Below are positions 46,255 to 60,924 of a stretch of 64,000 nt of DNA, in pieces. The notes beneath the pieces were generated by a model that worked only from the letters and a program-made list of their open reading frames with translations, was not told where the DNA came from and did not search any database. The stretch is taken from contig CM055737.1 of assembly GCA_029465975.1 (NCBI GenBank), forward strand, positions 19,679,502-19,743,501, given 5' to 3'. The DNA comes from Dallia pectoralis (taxonomy: Eukaryota; Chordata; Actinopteri; Esociformes; Umbridae). Each line of letters starts with the position of its first letter. Within the stretch, counting starts at the first letter, position 1. The position numbers and the translations under genes were made by a program.

Positions 46255-48711
46255 TATTAGAAGAGTTGAAATTACAGCTGTTATTGATTTCTTCACTGCG
46301 TAATTAACTTTTTGATTGATTGTTTCTTCCCGCCATGAAAATAACAAAATGCTTACAACACTAGATATTCCTAGGCGGTCTCCCATCCAAGTACTAACCA
46401 AGCCCAATCCTGCTTGGCTTCCGAGATCGGGCGTTTTCAGGGTGGTGTGGCCGTAAGCTATTAGAAAAGTTGAAATTACAGCTCTTATTGATTTCTTCAC
46501 TGCATAATTAACTTTATGATTGATTGTTTCTTCCCGCCATGAAAATAACGAAATGCTTACAACACTAGATATTACTAGGCGGTCTCCCATCCAAGTACTA
46601 ACCAAGCCCGACCCTGTTTGGCTTCCGAGATCGGGCGTTTTCAGGAGTGTTGTGGCCAGAAGCTATTAGAAAAGTTGAAATTACAGCTCTTATTGATTTC
46701 TTCACTGCATAATTAACTTTTTGATTGATTGTTTCTTCCCGCCATGAAAATAACAAAATGCTTACAACACTAGATATTCCAAGGCGGTCTCCCATCCAAG
46801 TACTAACCAAGCCCGACCCTGCTTGGCTTCCGAGATCAGACGAGTTTGGGCGTTTTCAGGGTGGTGTGGCCGTAAGCGATAGGCCAAGTTGAAATTACAG
46901 CTCTTATTGATTTCTTCACTGCATAATTAACTTTTTGATTGATTGTTTCTTCCCGCCATGAAAATAACAAAATGCTTACAACACTATATATTCCTAGGCG
47001 GTCTCCCATCCAAGTACTAACCATGCCCGACCCTGCTTGGCTTCCGAGATCAGACGAGATCGGGCGTTTTCAGGGTGGTGTGGCCGTACGCTATTACAAA
47101 AGTTGAAATTACAGCTCTTATTGATTTCTTCACTTCATAATTAACTTTTTGATTGATTGTTTCTTCCCGCCATGAAAATAACAAAATGCTTACAACACTA
47201 TATATTCCTAGGCGGTCTCCCATCCAAGTACTAACCAAGCCCGACCATGTTTGGCTTCCGAGATCGGGCGTTTTCAGGGTGGTGTTGCCGTAAGCTATTA
47301 GAAAAGTTGAAATTACAGCTCTTATTGATTTCTTCACTGCATAATTAACTTTTTGATTGATTGTTTCTTCCCGCCATGAAAATAACAAAATGCTTACAAC
47401 ACTAGATATTCCCAGGCGGTCTCCCATCCAAGTACTAACCAAGCCCGACCCTGTTTGGTTTCCGAGATCAGGCGTTTTCAGGGTGGTGTGGCCGTAGGGT
47501 ATTAGAACATAAGAAAATACAGCTCTTATTGATTTCTTCACTGCATAATTAACTTTTTGATTGATTGTTTCTTCCCGCCATGAAAATAACAAAATGCTTA
47601 CAACACTATATATTCCCAGGCGGTCTCCCATCCAAGTACTAACCAAGCCCGACCCTGTTTGGTTTCCGAGATCAGGCGTTTTCAGGGTGGTGTGGCCGTA
47701 GGGTATTAGAACATAAGAAAATACAGCTCTTATTGATTTCTTCACTGCATAATTAACTTTTTGATTGATTGTTTCTTCCCGCCATGAAAATAACAAAATG
47801 CTTACAACACTAGATATTCCTAGGCGGTCTCCCATCCAAGTACTAACCAAGCCAAACCCTGCTTGGCTTCCGAGATCAGACGAGATCGGGCGTTTTCAGG
47901 GGGGTGTGGCCGTAAGCTGTTAGACAAGTTGAAATTACAGCTCTTATTGATTTCTTCACTGCATAATTAACTTTTTGATTGATTGTTTCTTCCCGCCATG
48001 AAAATAACAAAATGCTTACAACACTAGATATTCCCAGGCGGTCTCCCATCCAAGTACTAACCAAGCCCGACCCTGTTTGGTTTCCGAGATCAGGCGTTTT
48101 CAGGGTGGTGTGGCCGTAGGGTATTAGAACATAAGAAAATACAGCTCTTATTGATTTCTTCACTGCATAATTAACTTTTTGATTGATTGTTTCTTCCCGC
48201 CAAGAAAATAACAAAATGCTTACAACACTAGATATTCCTAGGCGGTCGCCTATCCAAGTACTAACCAAGCCCGACCCTGCTTGGCTTCCGAGATCGGGCG
48301 TTTTCAGGGTGGTGTGGCCGTACGCGATAAGACAAGTTGAAATTACAGCTCTTATTGATTTCTTCACTGCATAATTAACTTTTTGATTGATTGTTTCTTC
48401 CCGCCAAGAAAATAACAAAATGCTTACAACACTAGATATTCCTAGGCGGTCTCCCATCCAAGTACTAACCAAGCCCGACCCTGCTTGGCTTCCGAGATCA
48501 GACGAGATCGGGCGATTTCAGGGTGGTGTGGCCGTAAGCGATAAGACAAGTTGAAATTACAGCTCTTATTGATTTCTTCACTGCATAATTAACTTTTTGA
48601 TTGATTGTTTCTTCCCGCCATGAAAATAACATAATGCTTACAACACTAGATATTCCTAGGCGGTCTCCCATCCAAGTACTAACCAAGCCCAATCCTGCTT
48701 GGCTTCCGAGA

Positions 48712-51700
48712 TCAGACGAGATCGGGCATTTTCAGGGTGGTGTGGCCGTAAGCTATTAGAAAAGTTGAAATTACAGCTCTTATTGATTTCTTCACTGCAT
48801 AATTAACTTTTTGATTGTTTGTTTCTTCCCGCCAAGAAAATAACAAAATGCTTACAACACTAGATATTTCCAGGCGGTCTCCCATCCAAGTACTAACCAA
48901 GCCCGACCCGGTTTGGTTTCCGAGATCAGGCGTTTTCAGGGTGGTGTGGCCGTAGGGTATTAGAACATTTGAAAATACAGCTGTTATTGATTTCTTCACT
49001 GCATAATTAACTTTTTGATTGATTGTTTCTTCCCGCCAAGAAAATAACAAAATGCTTACAACACTAGATATTCCTAGGCGGTCTCCCATCCAAGTACTAA
49101 CCAAGCCCGACCCTGCTTGGCTTCCCGAGATCAGACGAGATCAGGCGTTTTCAGGGTGGTGTGGCCGTAAGCTATTAGAAAAGTTGAAATTACAGCCCTT
49201 ATTGATTTCTTCACTGCATAATTAACTTTTTGATTGATTGTTTCTTCCCGCCATGAAAATAACAAAATGCTTACAACACTATATATTCCTAGGCGGTCTC
49301 CCATCCAAGTACTAACCAAGCCCGACCATGTTTGGCTTCCGAGATCGGGCGTTTTCAGGGTGGTGTGGCCGTAAGCTATTAGAAAAGTTGAAATTACAGC
49401 TCTTATTGATTTCTTCACTGCATAATTAACTTTTTGATTGATTGTTTCTTCCCGCCCAGAAAATAACATAATGCTTACAACACTAGATATTTCCAGGCGG
49501 TCTCCCATCCAAGTACTAACCAAGCCCAACCCTGCTTGGCTTCCGAGATCAGACGAGATCGGGCGTTTTCAGGGGGGTGTGGCCGTAAGCTATTAGAAGA
49601 GTTGAAATTACAGCTGTTATTGATTTCTTCACTGCATAATTAACTTTTTGATAGATTGTTTCTTCCCGCCAAGAAAATAACAAAATGCTTACAACACTAG
49701 ATATTCCTAGGCGGTCGCCTATCCAAGTACTAACCAAGCCCGACCCTGCTTGGCTTCCGAGATCGGGCGTTTTCAGGGTGGTGTGGCCGTAAGCGATAAG
49801 ACAAGTTGAAATTACAGCTCTTATTGATTTCTTCACTGCATAATTAACTTTTTGATTGATTGTTTCTTCCCGCCATGAAAATAACAAAATGCTTACAACA
49901 CTAGATATTCCCAGGCGGTCTCCCATCCAAGTACTAACCAAGCCCGACCCTGTTTGGTTTCCGAGATCAGGCGTTTTCAGGGTGGTGTGGCCGTAGGGTA
50001 TTAGAACATAAGAAAATACAGCTCTTATTGATTTCTTCACTGCATAATTAACTTTTTGATTGATTGTTTCTTCCCGCCAAGAAAATAACAAAATGCTTAC
50101 AACACTAGATATTCCTAGGCGGTCGCCTATCCAAGTACTAACCAAGCCCGACCCTGCTTGGCTTCCGAGATCGGGCGTTTTCAGGGTGGTGTGGCCGTAC
50201 GCGATAAGACAAGTTGAAATTACAGCTCTTATTGATTTCTTCACTGCATAATTAACTTTTTGATTGATTGTTTCTTCCCGCCATGAAAATAACAAAATGC
50301 TTACAACACTAGATATTCCTAGGCGGTCTCCCATCCAAGTACTAACCAAGCCAAACCCTGCTTGGCTTCCGAGATCAGACGAGATCGGGCGTTTTCAGGG
50401 GGGTGTGGCCGTAAGCTGTTAGACAAGTTGAAATTACAGCTCTTATTGATTTCTTCACTGCATAATTAACTTTTTGATTGATTGTTTCTTCCCGCCATGA
50501 AAATAACAAAATGCTTACAACACTATATATTCCCAGGCGGTCTCCCATCCAAGTACTAACCAAGCCCGACCCTGTTTGGTTTCCGAGATCAGGCGTTTTC
50601 AGGGTGGTGTGGCCGTAGGGTATTAGAACATAAGAAAATACAGCTCTTATTGATTTCTTCACTGCATAATTAACTTTTTGATTGATTGTTTCTTCCCGCC
50701 ATGAAAATAACAAAATGCTTACAACACTAGATATTCCTAGGCGGTCTCCCATCCAAGTACTAACCAAGCCAAACCCTGCTTGGCTTCCGAGATCAGACGA
50801 GATCGGGCGTTTTCAGGGGGGTGTGGCCGTAAGCTGTTAGACAAGTTGAAATTACAGCTCTTATTGATTTTTCACTGCATAATTAACTTTTTGATTGATT
50901 GTTTCTTCCCGCCATGAAAATAACAAAATGCTTACAACACTAGATATTCCCAGGCGGTCTCCCATCCAAGTACTAACCAAGCCCGACCCTGTTTGGTTTC
51001 CGAGATCAGGCGTTTTCAGGGTGGTGTGGCCGTAGGGTATTAGAACATAAGAAAATACAGCTCTTATTGATTTCTTCACTGCATAATTAACTTTTTGATT
51101 GATTGTTTTTTCCCGCCAAGAAAATAACAAAATGCTTACAACACTAGATATTCCTAGGCGGTCTCCCATCCAAGTACTAACCAAGCCCGACCCTGCTTGG
51201 CTTCCGAGATCAGACGAGATCGGGCGATTTCAGGGTGGTGTGGCCGTAAGCGATAAGACAAGTTGAAATTACAGCTCTTATTGATTTCTTCACTGCATAA
51301 TTAACTTTTTGATTGATTGTTTCTTCCCGCCATGAAAATAACAAAATGCTTACAATACTAGATATTCCTAGGCGGTCTCCCATCCAAGTACTAACCAAGC
51401 CCAATCCTGCTTGGCTTCCGAGATCAGACGAGATCGGGCGTTTTCATGGTGGTGTGGCCGTAAGCTATTAGAAAAGTTGAAATTACAGCTCTTATTGATT
51501 TCTTCACTGCATAATTAACTTTATGATTGATTGTTTCTTCCCGCCATGAAAATAACGAAATGCTTACAACACTAGATATTACTAGGCGGTCTCCCATCCA
51601 AGTACTAACCAAGCCCGACCCTGTTTGGCTTCCGAGATCGGGCGTTTTCAGGGTGTTGTGGCCAGAAGCTATTAGAAAAGTTGAAATTACAGCTCTTATT

Positions 51701-53500
51701 GATTTCTTCACTGCATAATTAACTTTTTGATTGATTGTTTCTTCCCGCCATGAAAATAACAAAATGCTTACAACACTAGATATTCCAAGGCGGTCTCCCA
51801 TCCAAGTACTAACCAAGCCCGACCCTGCTTGGCTTCCGAGATCAGACGAGTTTGGGCGTTTTCAGGGTGGTGTGGCCGTAAGCGATAGGACAAGTTGAAA
51901 TTACAGCTCTTATTGATTTCTTCACTGCATAATTCACTTTTTGATTGATTGTTTCTTCCCGCCATGAAAATAACAAAATGCTTACAACACTATATATTCC
52001 TAGGCGGTCTCCCATCCAAGTACTAACCAAGCCCGACTCTGCTTGGCTTCCGAGATCAGACGAGATCAGGCGTTTTCAGGGTGGTGTGGCCGTAAGCAAT
52101 TAGAAAAGTTGAAATTACAGCTCTTATTGATTTCTTCACATCATAATTAACTTTTGTCTCCCATCCAAGTTGATTGCTTTTCTTCAGGCGTTTTCCGCAA
52201 TTAGAAAAGTTGAAAACAATTGATTTCTTCACATCATAATTAACTTTTTGATTGATTGTTTCTTCCCGCCATGAAAATAACAAAATGCTTACAACACTAC
52301 ATATTCCTAGGCGGTCTCCCATCCAAGTACTAACCAAGCCCGACCATGTTTGGCTTCCGAGATCGGGCGTTTTCAGGGTGGTGTTGCCGTAAGCTATTAG
52401 AAAAGTTGAAATTACAGCTCTTATTGATTTCTTCACTGCATAATTAACTTTTTGATTGTTTGTTTCTTCCCGCCAAGAAAATAACAAAATGCTTACAACA
52501 CTAGATATTTCCAGGCGGTCTCCCATCCAAGTACTAACCAAGCCCGACCCGGTTTGGTTTCCGAGATCAGGCGTTTTCAGGGTGGTGTGGCCGTAGGGTA
52601 TTAGAACATTTGAAAATACAGCTGTTATTGATTTCTTCACTGCATAATTAACTTTTTGATTGATTGTTTCTTCCCGCCAAGAAAATAACAAAATGCTTAC
52701 AACACTAGATATTCCTAGGCGGTCTCCCATCCAAGTACTAACCAAGCCCGACCCTGCTTGGCTTCCCGAAATCAGACGAGATCAGGCGTTTTCAGGGTGG
52801 TGTGGCCGTAAGCTATTAGAAAAGTTGAAATTACAGCCCTTATTGATTTCTTCACTGCATAATTAACTTTTTGATTGATTGTTTCTTCCCGCCATGAAAA
52901 TAACAAAATGCTTACAACACTATATATTCCTAGGCGGTCTCCCATCCAAGTACTAACCAAGCCCGACCATGTTTGGCTTCCGAGATCGGGCGTTTTCAGG
53001 GTGGTGTGGCCGTAAGCTATTAGAAAAGTTGAAATTACAGCTCTTATTGATTTCTTCACTGCATAATTAACTTTTTGATTGATTGTTTCTTCCCGCCCAG
53101 AAAATAACATAATGCTTACAACACTAGATATTTCCAGGCGGTCTCCCATCCAAGTACTAACCAAGCCCAACCCTGCTTGGCTTCCGAGATCAGACGAGAT
53201 CGGGCGTTTTCAGGGGGGTGTGGCCGTAAGCTATTAGAAGAGTTGAAATTACAGCTGTTATTGATTTCTTCACTGCATAATTAACTTTTTGATAGATTGT
53301 ATTTTCCCGCCAAGAAAATAACAAAATGCTTACAACACTAGATATTCCTAGGCGGTCGCCTATCCAAGTACTAACCAAGCCCGACCCTGCTTGGCTTCCG
53401 AGATCGGGCGTTTTCAGGGTGGTGTGGCCGTAAGCGATAAGACAAGTTGAAATTACAGCTCTTATTATTGATTTCTTCACTGCATAATTAACTTTTTGAT
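48712..53500 (-). repeat. duplicated block of about 1.1 kb at 3,641-bp offset
   Basis: Units at 48712-49830 correspond to 52353-53471 at a constant 3,641-bp offset, including the extra C in CTTCCCGA and ACAGCCCTTATTG. The match ends near a TTA insertion at about 53464. Confidence 0.75.
52130..52262 (-). pseudogene. scrambled 5S unit
   Basis: Between two normal spacers, the 5S gene is reduced to short pieces joined out of order: CTCCCATCCAAGT, then TTGATTGCTTTTCTTC, CAGGCGTTTTC and CGCAATTAGAAAAGTTGAAA, after which CACATCATAATTAAC is repeated. Most of the gene is gone. It looks like a patchwork from template switching or a local assembly error. Confidence 0.7.
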
Positions 53501-53610
53501 TGATTGTTTCTTCCCGCCATGAAAATAACAAAATGCTTACAACACTAGATATTCCTAGGCGGTCTCCCATCCAAGTACTAACCAAGCCAAACCCTGCTTG
53601 GCTTACGAGA

Positions 53611-56600
53611 TCAGACGAGATCGGGCGTTTTCAGGGGGGTGTGGCCGTAAGCTGTTAGACAAGTTGAAATTACAGCTCTTATTGATTTCTTCACTGCATA
53701 ATTAACTTTTTGATTGATTGTTTCTTCCCGCCATGAAAATAACAAAATGCTTACAACACTAGATATTCCCAGGCGGTCTCCCATCCAAGTACTAACCAAG
53801 CCCGACCCTGTTTGGTTTCCGAGATCAGGCGTTTTCAGGGTGGTGTGGCCGTAGGGTATTAGAACATAAGAAAATACAGCTCTTATTGATTTCTTCACTG
53901 CATAATTAACTTTTTGATTGATTGTTTCTTCCCGCCAAGAAAATAACAAAATGCTTACAACACTAGATATTCCTAGGCGGTCGCCTATCCAAGTACTAAC
54001 CAAGCCCGACCCTGCTTGGCTTCCGAGATCAGACGAGATCGGGCGATTTCAGGGTGGTGTGGCCGTAAGCGATAAGACAAGTTGAAATTACAGCTCTTAT
54101 TGATTTCTTCACTGCATAATTAACTTTTTGATTCATTGTTTCTTCCCGCCATGAAAATAACAACATGCTTACAACACTAGATATTCCTAGGCGGTCTCCC
54201 ATTCAAGTACTAACCAAGCCCAACCCTGCTTGGCTTCCGAGATCAGACGAGATCGGGCGTTTTCAGGGTGGTGTGGCCGTAAGCTATTAGAAAAGTTGAA
54301 ATTACAGCTCTTATTGATTTCTTCACTGCATAATTAACTTTATGATTGATTGTTTCTTCCCGCCATGAAAATAACGAAATGCTTACAACACTAGATATTA
54401 CTAGGCGGTCTCCCATCCAAGTACTAACCAAGCCCGACCCTGTTTGGCTTCCGAGATCGGGCGTTTTCAGGGTGTTGTGGCCGTAAGCTATTAGGAAAGT
54501 TGAAATTACAGCTCTTATTGATTTCTTCACTGCATAATTAACTTTTTGATTGATTGTTTCTTCCCGCCCAGAAAATAACATAATGCTTACAACACTAGAT
54601 ATTTCCAGGCGGTCTCCCATCCAAGTACTAACCAAGCCCAACCCTGCTTGGCTTCCGAGATCAGACGAGATCGGGCGTTTTCAGGGGGGTGTGGCCGTAA
54701 GCTATTACAAGAGTTGAAATTACAGCTGTTATTGATTTCTTCACTGCATAATTAACTTTTTGATAGATTGTTTCTTCCCGCCAAGAAAATAACAAAATGC
54801 TTACAACACTAGATATTCCTAGGCGGTCGCCTATCCAAGTACTAACCAAGCCCGACCCTGCTTGGCTTCCGAGATCGGGCGTTTTCAGGGTGGTGTGGCC
54901 GTAAGCGATAAGACAAGTTGAAATTACAGCTCTTATTGATTTCTTCACTGCATAATTAACTTTTTGATTGATTGTTTCTTCCCGCCATGAAAATAACAAA
55001 ATGCTTACAACACTAGATATTCCTAGGCGGTCTCCCATCCAAGTACTAACCAAGCCAAACCCTGCTTGGCTTACGAGATCAGACGAGATCGGGCGTTTTC
55101 AGGGGGGTGTGGCCGTAAGCTGTTAGACAAGTTGAAATTACAGCTCTTATTGATTTCTTCACTGCATAATTAACTTTTTGATTGATTGTTTCTTCCCGCC
55201 ATGAAAATAACAAAATGCTTACAACACTAGATATTCCCAGGCGGTCTCCCATCCAAGTACTAACCAAGCCCGACCCTGTTTGGTTTCCGAGATCAGGCGT
55301 TTTCTGGGTGGTGTGGCCGTAGGGTATTAGAACATAAGAAAATACAGCTCTTATTGATTTCTTCACTGCATAATTAACTTTTTGATTGATTGTTTCTTCC
55401 CGCCAAGAAAATAACAAAATGCTTACAACACTAGATATTCCTAGGCGGTCGCCTATCCAAGTACTAACCAAGCCCGACCCTGCTTGGCTTCCGAGATCAG
55501 ACGAGATCGGGCGATTTCAGGGTGGTGTGGCCGTAAGCGATAAGACAAGTTGAAATTACAGCTCTTATTGATTTCTTCACTGCATAATTAACTTTTTGAT
55601 TCATTGTTTCTTCCCGCCATGAAAATAACAAAATGCTTACAACACTAGATATTCCTAGGCGGTCTCCCATCCAAGTACTAACCAAGCCCAACCCTGCTTG
55701 GCTTCCGAGATCGAGATCGGGCGTTTTCAGGGTGGTGTGGCCGTAAGCTATTAGAAAAGTTGAAATTACAGCTCTTATTGATTTCTTCACTGCATAATTA
55801 ACTTTATGATTGATTGTTTCTTCCCGCCATGAAAATAACGAAATGCTTACAACACTAGATATTACTAGGCGGTCTCCCATCCAAGTACTAACCAAGCCCG
55901 ACCCTGTTTGGCTTCCGAGATCGGGCGTTTTCAGGGTGTTGTGGCCGTAAGCTATTAGGAAAGTTGAAATTACAGCTCTTATTGATTTCTTCACTGCATA
56001 ATTAACTTTTTGATTGATTGTTTCTTCCCGCCCAGAAAATAACAAAATACTTACAACACTAGATATTACTAGGCGGTCTCCCATCCAAGTACTAACCAAG
56101 CCCAACCCTGCTTGGCTTCCGAGATCAGACGAGATCGGGCGTTTTCAGGGGGTGTGGCCGTAAGCTATTACAAGAGTTGAAATTACAGCTGTTATTGATT
56201 TCTTCACTGCATAATTAACTTTTTGATAGATTGTTTCTTCCCGCCAAGAAAATAACAAAATGCTTACAACACTAGATATTCCTAGGCGGTCGCCTATCCA
56301 AGTACTAACCAAGCCCGACCCTGCTTGGCTTCCGAGATCGGGCGTTTTCAGGGTGGTGTGGCCGTAAGCGATAAGACAAGTTGAAATTACAGCTCTTATT
56401 GATTTCTTCACTGCATAATTAACTTTTTGATTGATTGTTTCTTCCCGCCATGAAAATAACAAAATGCTTACAACACTAGATATTCCTAGGCGGTCCCCCA
56501 TCCAAGTACTAACCAAGCCAAACCCTGCTTGGCTTACGAGATCAGACGAGATCGGGCGTTTTCAGGGGGGTGTGGCCGTAAGCTGTTAGACACGTTGAAA

Positions 56601-59600
56601 TTACAGCTCTTATTGATTTCTTCACTGCATAATTAACTTTTTGATTGATTGTTTCTTCCCGCCATGAAAATAACAAAATGCTTACAACACTAGATATTCC
56701 CAGGCGGTCTCCCATCCAAGTACTAACCAAGCCCGACCCTGTTTGGTTTCCGAGATCAGGCGTTTTCTGGGTGGTGTGGCCGTAGGGTATTAGAACATAA
56801 GAAAATACAGCTCTTATTGATTTCTTCACTGCATAATTAACTTTTTGATTGATTGTTTCTTCCCGCCAAGAAAATAACAAAATGCTTACAACACTAGATA
56901 TTCCTAGGCGGTCGCCTATCCAAGTACTAACCAAGCCCGACCCTGCTTGGCTTCCGAGATCAGACGAGATCGGGCGATTTCAGGGTGCTGTGGCCGTAAG
57001 CGATAAGACAAGTTGAAATTACAGCTCTTATTGATTTCTTCACTGCATAATTAACTTTTTGATTCATTGTTTCTTCCCGCCATGAAAATAACAAAATGCT
57101 TACAACACTAGATATTCCTAGGCGGTCTCCCATCCAAGTACTAACCAAGCCCAACCCTGTTTGGCTTCCGAGATCGGGCGTTTTCAGGGTGGTGTGGCCG
57201 TAAGCTATTAGAAAAGTTGAAATTACAGCTCTTATTGATTTCTTCACTGCATAATTAACTTTATGATTGATTGTTTCTTCCCGCCATGAAAATAACGAAA
57301 TGCTTACAACACTAGATATTACTAGGCGGTCTCCCATCCAAGTACTAACCAAGCCCGACCCTGTTTGGCTTCCGAGATCGGGCGTTTTCAGGGTGTTGTG
57401 GCCGTAAGCTATTAGAAAAGTTGAAATTACAGCTCTTATTGATTTCTTCACTGCATAATTAACTTTTTGATTGATTGTTTCTTCCCGCCCAGAAAATAAC
57501 AAAATACTTACAACACTAGATATTACCAGGCGGTCTCCCATCCAAGTACTAACCAAGCCCAACCCTGCTTGGCTTCCGAGATCAGACGAGATCGGGCGTT
57601 TTCAGGGGGTGTGGCCGTAAGCTATTAGAAGAGTTGAAATTACAGCTGTTATTGATTTCTTCACTGCATAATTAACTTTTTGATAGATTGTTTCTTCCCG
57701 CCAAGAAAATAACAAAATGCTTACAACACTAGATATTCCTAGGCGGTCGCCTATCCAAGTACTAACCAAGCCCGACCCTGCTTGGCTTCCGAGATCGGGC
57801 GTTTTCAGGGTGGTGTGGCCGTAAGCGATAAGACAAGTTGAAATTACAGCTCTTATTGATTTCTTCACTGCATAATTAACTTTTTGATTGATTGTTTCTT
57901 CCCGCCATGAAAATAACAAAATGCTTACAACACTAGATATTCCTAGGCGGTCCCCCATCCAAGTACTAACCAAGCCAAACCCTGCTTGGCTTACGAGATC
58001 AGACGAGATCGGGCGTTTTCAGGGGGGTGTGGCCGTAAGCTGTTAGACAAGTTGAAATTACAGCTCTTATTGATTTCTTCACTGCATAATTAACTTTTTG
58101 ATTGATTGTTTCTTCCCGCCATGAAAATAACAAAATGCTTACAACACTAGATATTCCCAGGCGGTCTCCCATCCAAGTACTAACCAAGCCCGACCCTGTT
58201 TGGTTTCCGAGATCAGGCGTTTTCAGGGTGGTGTGGCCGTAGGGTATTAGAACATAAGAAAATACAGCTCTTATTGATTTCTTCACTGCATAATTAACTT
58301 TTTGATTGATTGTTTCTTCCCGCCAAGAAAATAACAAAATGCTTACAACACTAGATATTCCTAGGCGGTCGCCTATCCAAGTACTAACCAAGCCCGACCC
58401 TGCTTGGCTTCCGAGATCAGACGAGATCGGGCGATTTCAGGGTGCTGTGGCCGTAAGCGATAAGACAAGTTGAAATTACAGCTCTTATTGATTTCTTCAC
58501 TGCATAATTAACTTTTTGATTCATTGTTTCTTCCCGCCATGAAAATAACAAAATGCTTACAACACTAGATATTCCTAGGCGGTCTCCCATCCAAGTACTA
58601 ACCAAGCCCAACCCTGTTTGGCGAGATCAGACGAGATCGGGCGTTTTCAGGGTGGTGTGGCCGTAAGCTATTAGAAAAGTTGAAATTACAGCTCTTATTG
58701 ATTTCTTCACTGCATAATTAACTTTATGATTGATTGTTTCTTCCCGCCATGAAAATAACGAAATGCTTACAACACTAGATATTACTAGGCGGTCTCCCAT
58801 CCAAGTACTAACCAAGCCCGACCCTGTTTGGCTTCCGAGATCGGGCGTTTTCAGGGTGTTGTGGCCGTAAGCTATTAGAAAAGTTGAAATTACAGCTCTT
58901 ATTGATTTCTTCACTGCATAATTAACTTTTTGATTGATTGTTTCTTCCCGCCCAGAAAATAACATAATGCTTACAACACTAGATATTTCCAGGCGGTCTC
59001 CCATCCAAGTACTAACCAAGCCCAACCCTGCTTGGCTTCCGAGATCAGACGAGATCGGGCGTTTTCAGGGGGGTGTGGCCGTAAGCTATTAGAAGAGTTG
59101 AAATTACAGCTGTTATTGATTTCTTCACTGCATAATTAACTTTTTGATAGATTGTTTCTTCCCGCCAAGAAAATAACAAAATGCTTACAACACTAGATAT
59201 TCCCAGGCGGTCTCCCATCCAAGTACTAACCAAGCCCGACCCTGCTTGGCTTCCGAGATCGGGCGTTTTCAGGGTGGTGTGGCCGTAAGCGATAAGACAA
59301 GTTGAAATTACAGCTCTTATTGATTTCTTCACTGCATAATTAACTTTTGATTGATTGTTTCTTCCCGCCATGAAAATAACAAAATGCTTACAACACTAGA
59401 TATTCCTAGGCGGTCTCCCATCCAAGTACTAACCAAGCCAAACCCTGCTTGGCTTACGAGATCAGACGAGATCGGGCGTTTTCAGGGGGGTGTGGCCGTA
59501 AGCTGTTAGACACGTTGAAATTACAGCTCTTATTGATTTCTTCACTGCATAATTAACTTTTTGATTGATTGTTTCTTCCCGCCATGAAAATAACAAAATG

Positions 59601-60924
59601 CTTACAACACTAGATATTCCCAGGCGGTCTCCCATCCAAGTACTAACCAAGCCCGACCCTGTTTGGTTTCCGAGATCAGGCGTTTTCAGGGTGGTGTGGC
59701 CGTAGGGTATTAGAACATAAGAAAATACAGCTCTTATTGATTTCTTCACTGCATAATTAACTTTTTGATTGATTGTTTCTTCCCGCCAAGAAAATAACAA
59801 AATGCTTACAACACTAGATATTCCTAGGCGGTCGCCATCCAAGTACTAACCAAGCCCGACCCTGCTTGGCTTCCGAGATCAGACGAGATCGGGCGATTTC
59901 AGGGTGGTGTGGCCGTAAGCGATAAGACAAGTTGAAATTACAGCTCTTATTGATTTCTTCACTGCATAATTAACTTTTTGATTCATTGTTTCTTCCCGCC
60001 ATGAAAATAACAAAATGCTTACAACACTAGATATTCCTAGGCGGTCTCCCATCCAAGTACTAACCAAGCCCAACCCTGCTTGGCTTCCGAGATCGGGCGT
60101 TTTCAGGGTGGTGTGGATAAGCTATTAGAAAAGTTGAAATTACAGCTCTTATTGATTTCTTCACTGCATAATTAACTTTATGATTGATTGTTTCTTCCCG
60201 CCATGAAAATAACGAAATGCTTACAACACTAGATATTACTAGGCGGTCTCCCATCCAAGTACTAACCAAGCCCGACCCTGTTTGGCTTCCGAGATCGGGC
60301 GTTTTCAGGGTGTTGTGGCCGTAAGCTATTAGAAAAGTTGAAATTACAGCTCTTATTGATTTCTTCACTGCATAATTAACTTTTTGATTGATTGTTTCTT
60401 CCCGCCATGAAAATAACAAAATACTTACAACACTAGATATTACTAGGCGGTCTCCCATCCAAGTACTAACCAAGCCCAACCCTGCTTGGCTTCCGAGATC
60501 AGACGAGATCGGGCGTTTTCAGGGGGGTGTGGCCGTAAGCTATTAGACAAGTTGAAATTACAGCTCTTATTGATTTCTTCACTGCATAATTCACTTTTTG
60601 ATTGATTGTTTCTTCCCGCCAAGAAAATAACAAAATGCTTACAACACTAGATATTCCTAGGCGGTCTCCCATCCAAGTACTAACCAAGCCCGACCCTGCT
60701 TGGCTTCCGAGATCAGACGAGATCGGGCGTTTTCAGGGTGGTGTGGCCGTAAGCAATTAGAAAAGTTGAAATTACAGCTCTTATTGATTTCTTCACTGCA
60801 TAATTAACTTTATGATTGATTGTTTCTTCCCGCCATGAAAATAACGAAATGCTTACAACACTAGATATTTCTAGGCGGTCTCCCATCCAAGTACTAACCA
60901 AGCCCGACCCTGTATGGTTTCCGA
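53611..60924 (-). repeat. 7-unit higher-order repeat, about 1,463 bp x 4-5
   Basis: Equivalent units start at 53611, 55079, 56542, 57999 and 59462 (steps of 1,468, 1,463, 1,457 and 1,463). 1,468 equals four 214-bp and three 204-bp units; the smaller steps reflect small later deletions, such as GGGGG to GGG at 56150 and 57605. The last copy degrades after about 60.5 kb. Confidence 0.85.
60636..60754 (-). rRNA. 5S rRNA gene, full length
   Basis: Complete consensus copy in the final array; the spacer immediately upstream begins AATTAGAAAAG. Confidence 0.9.
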
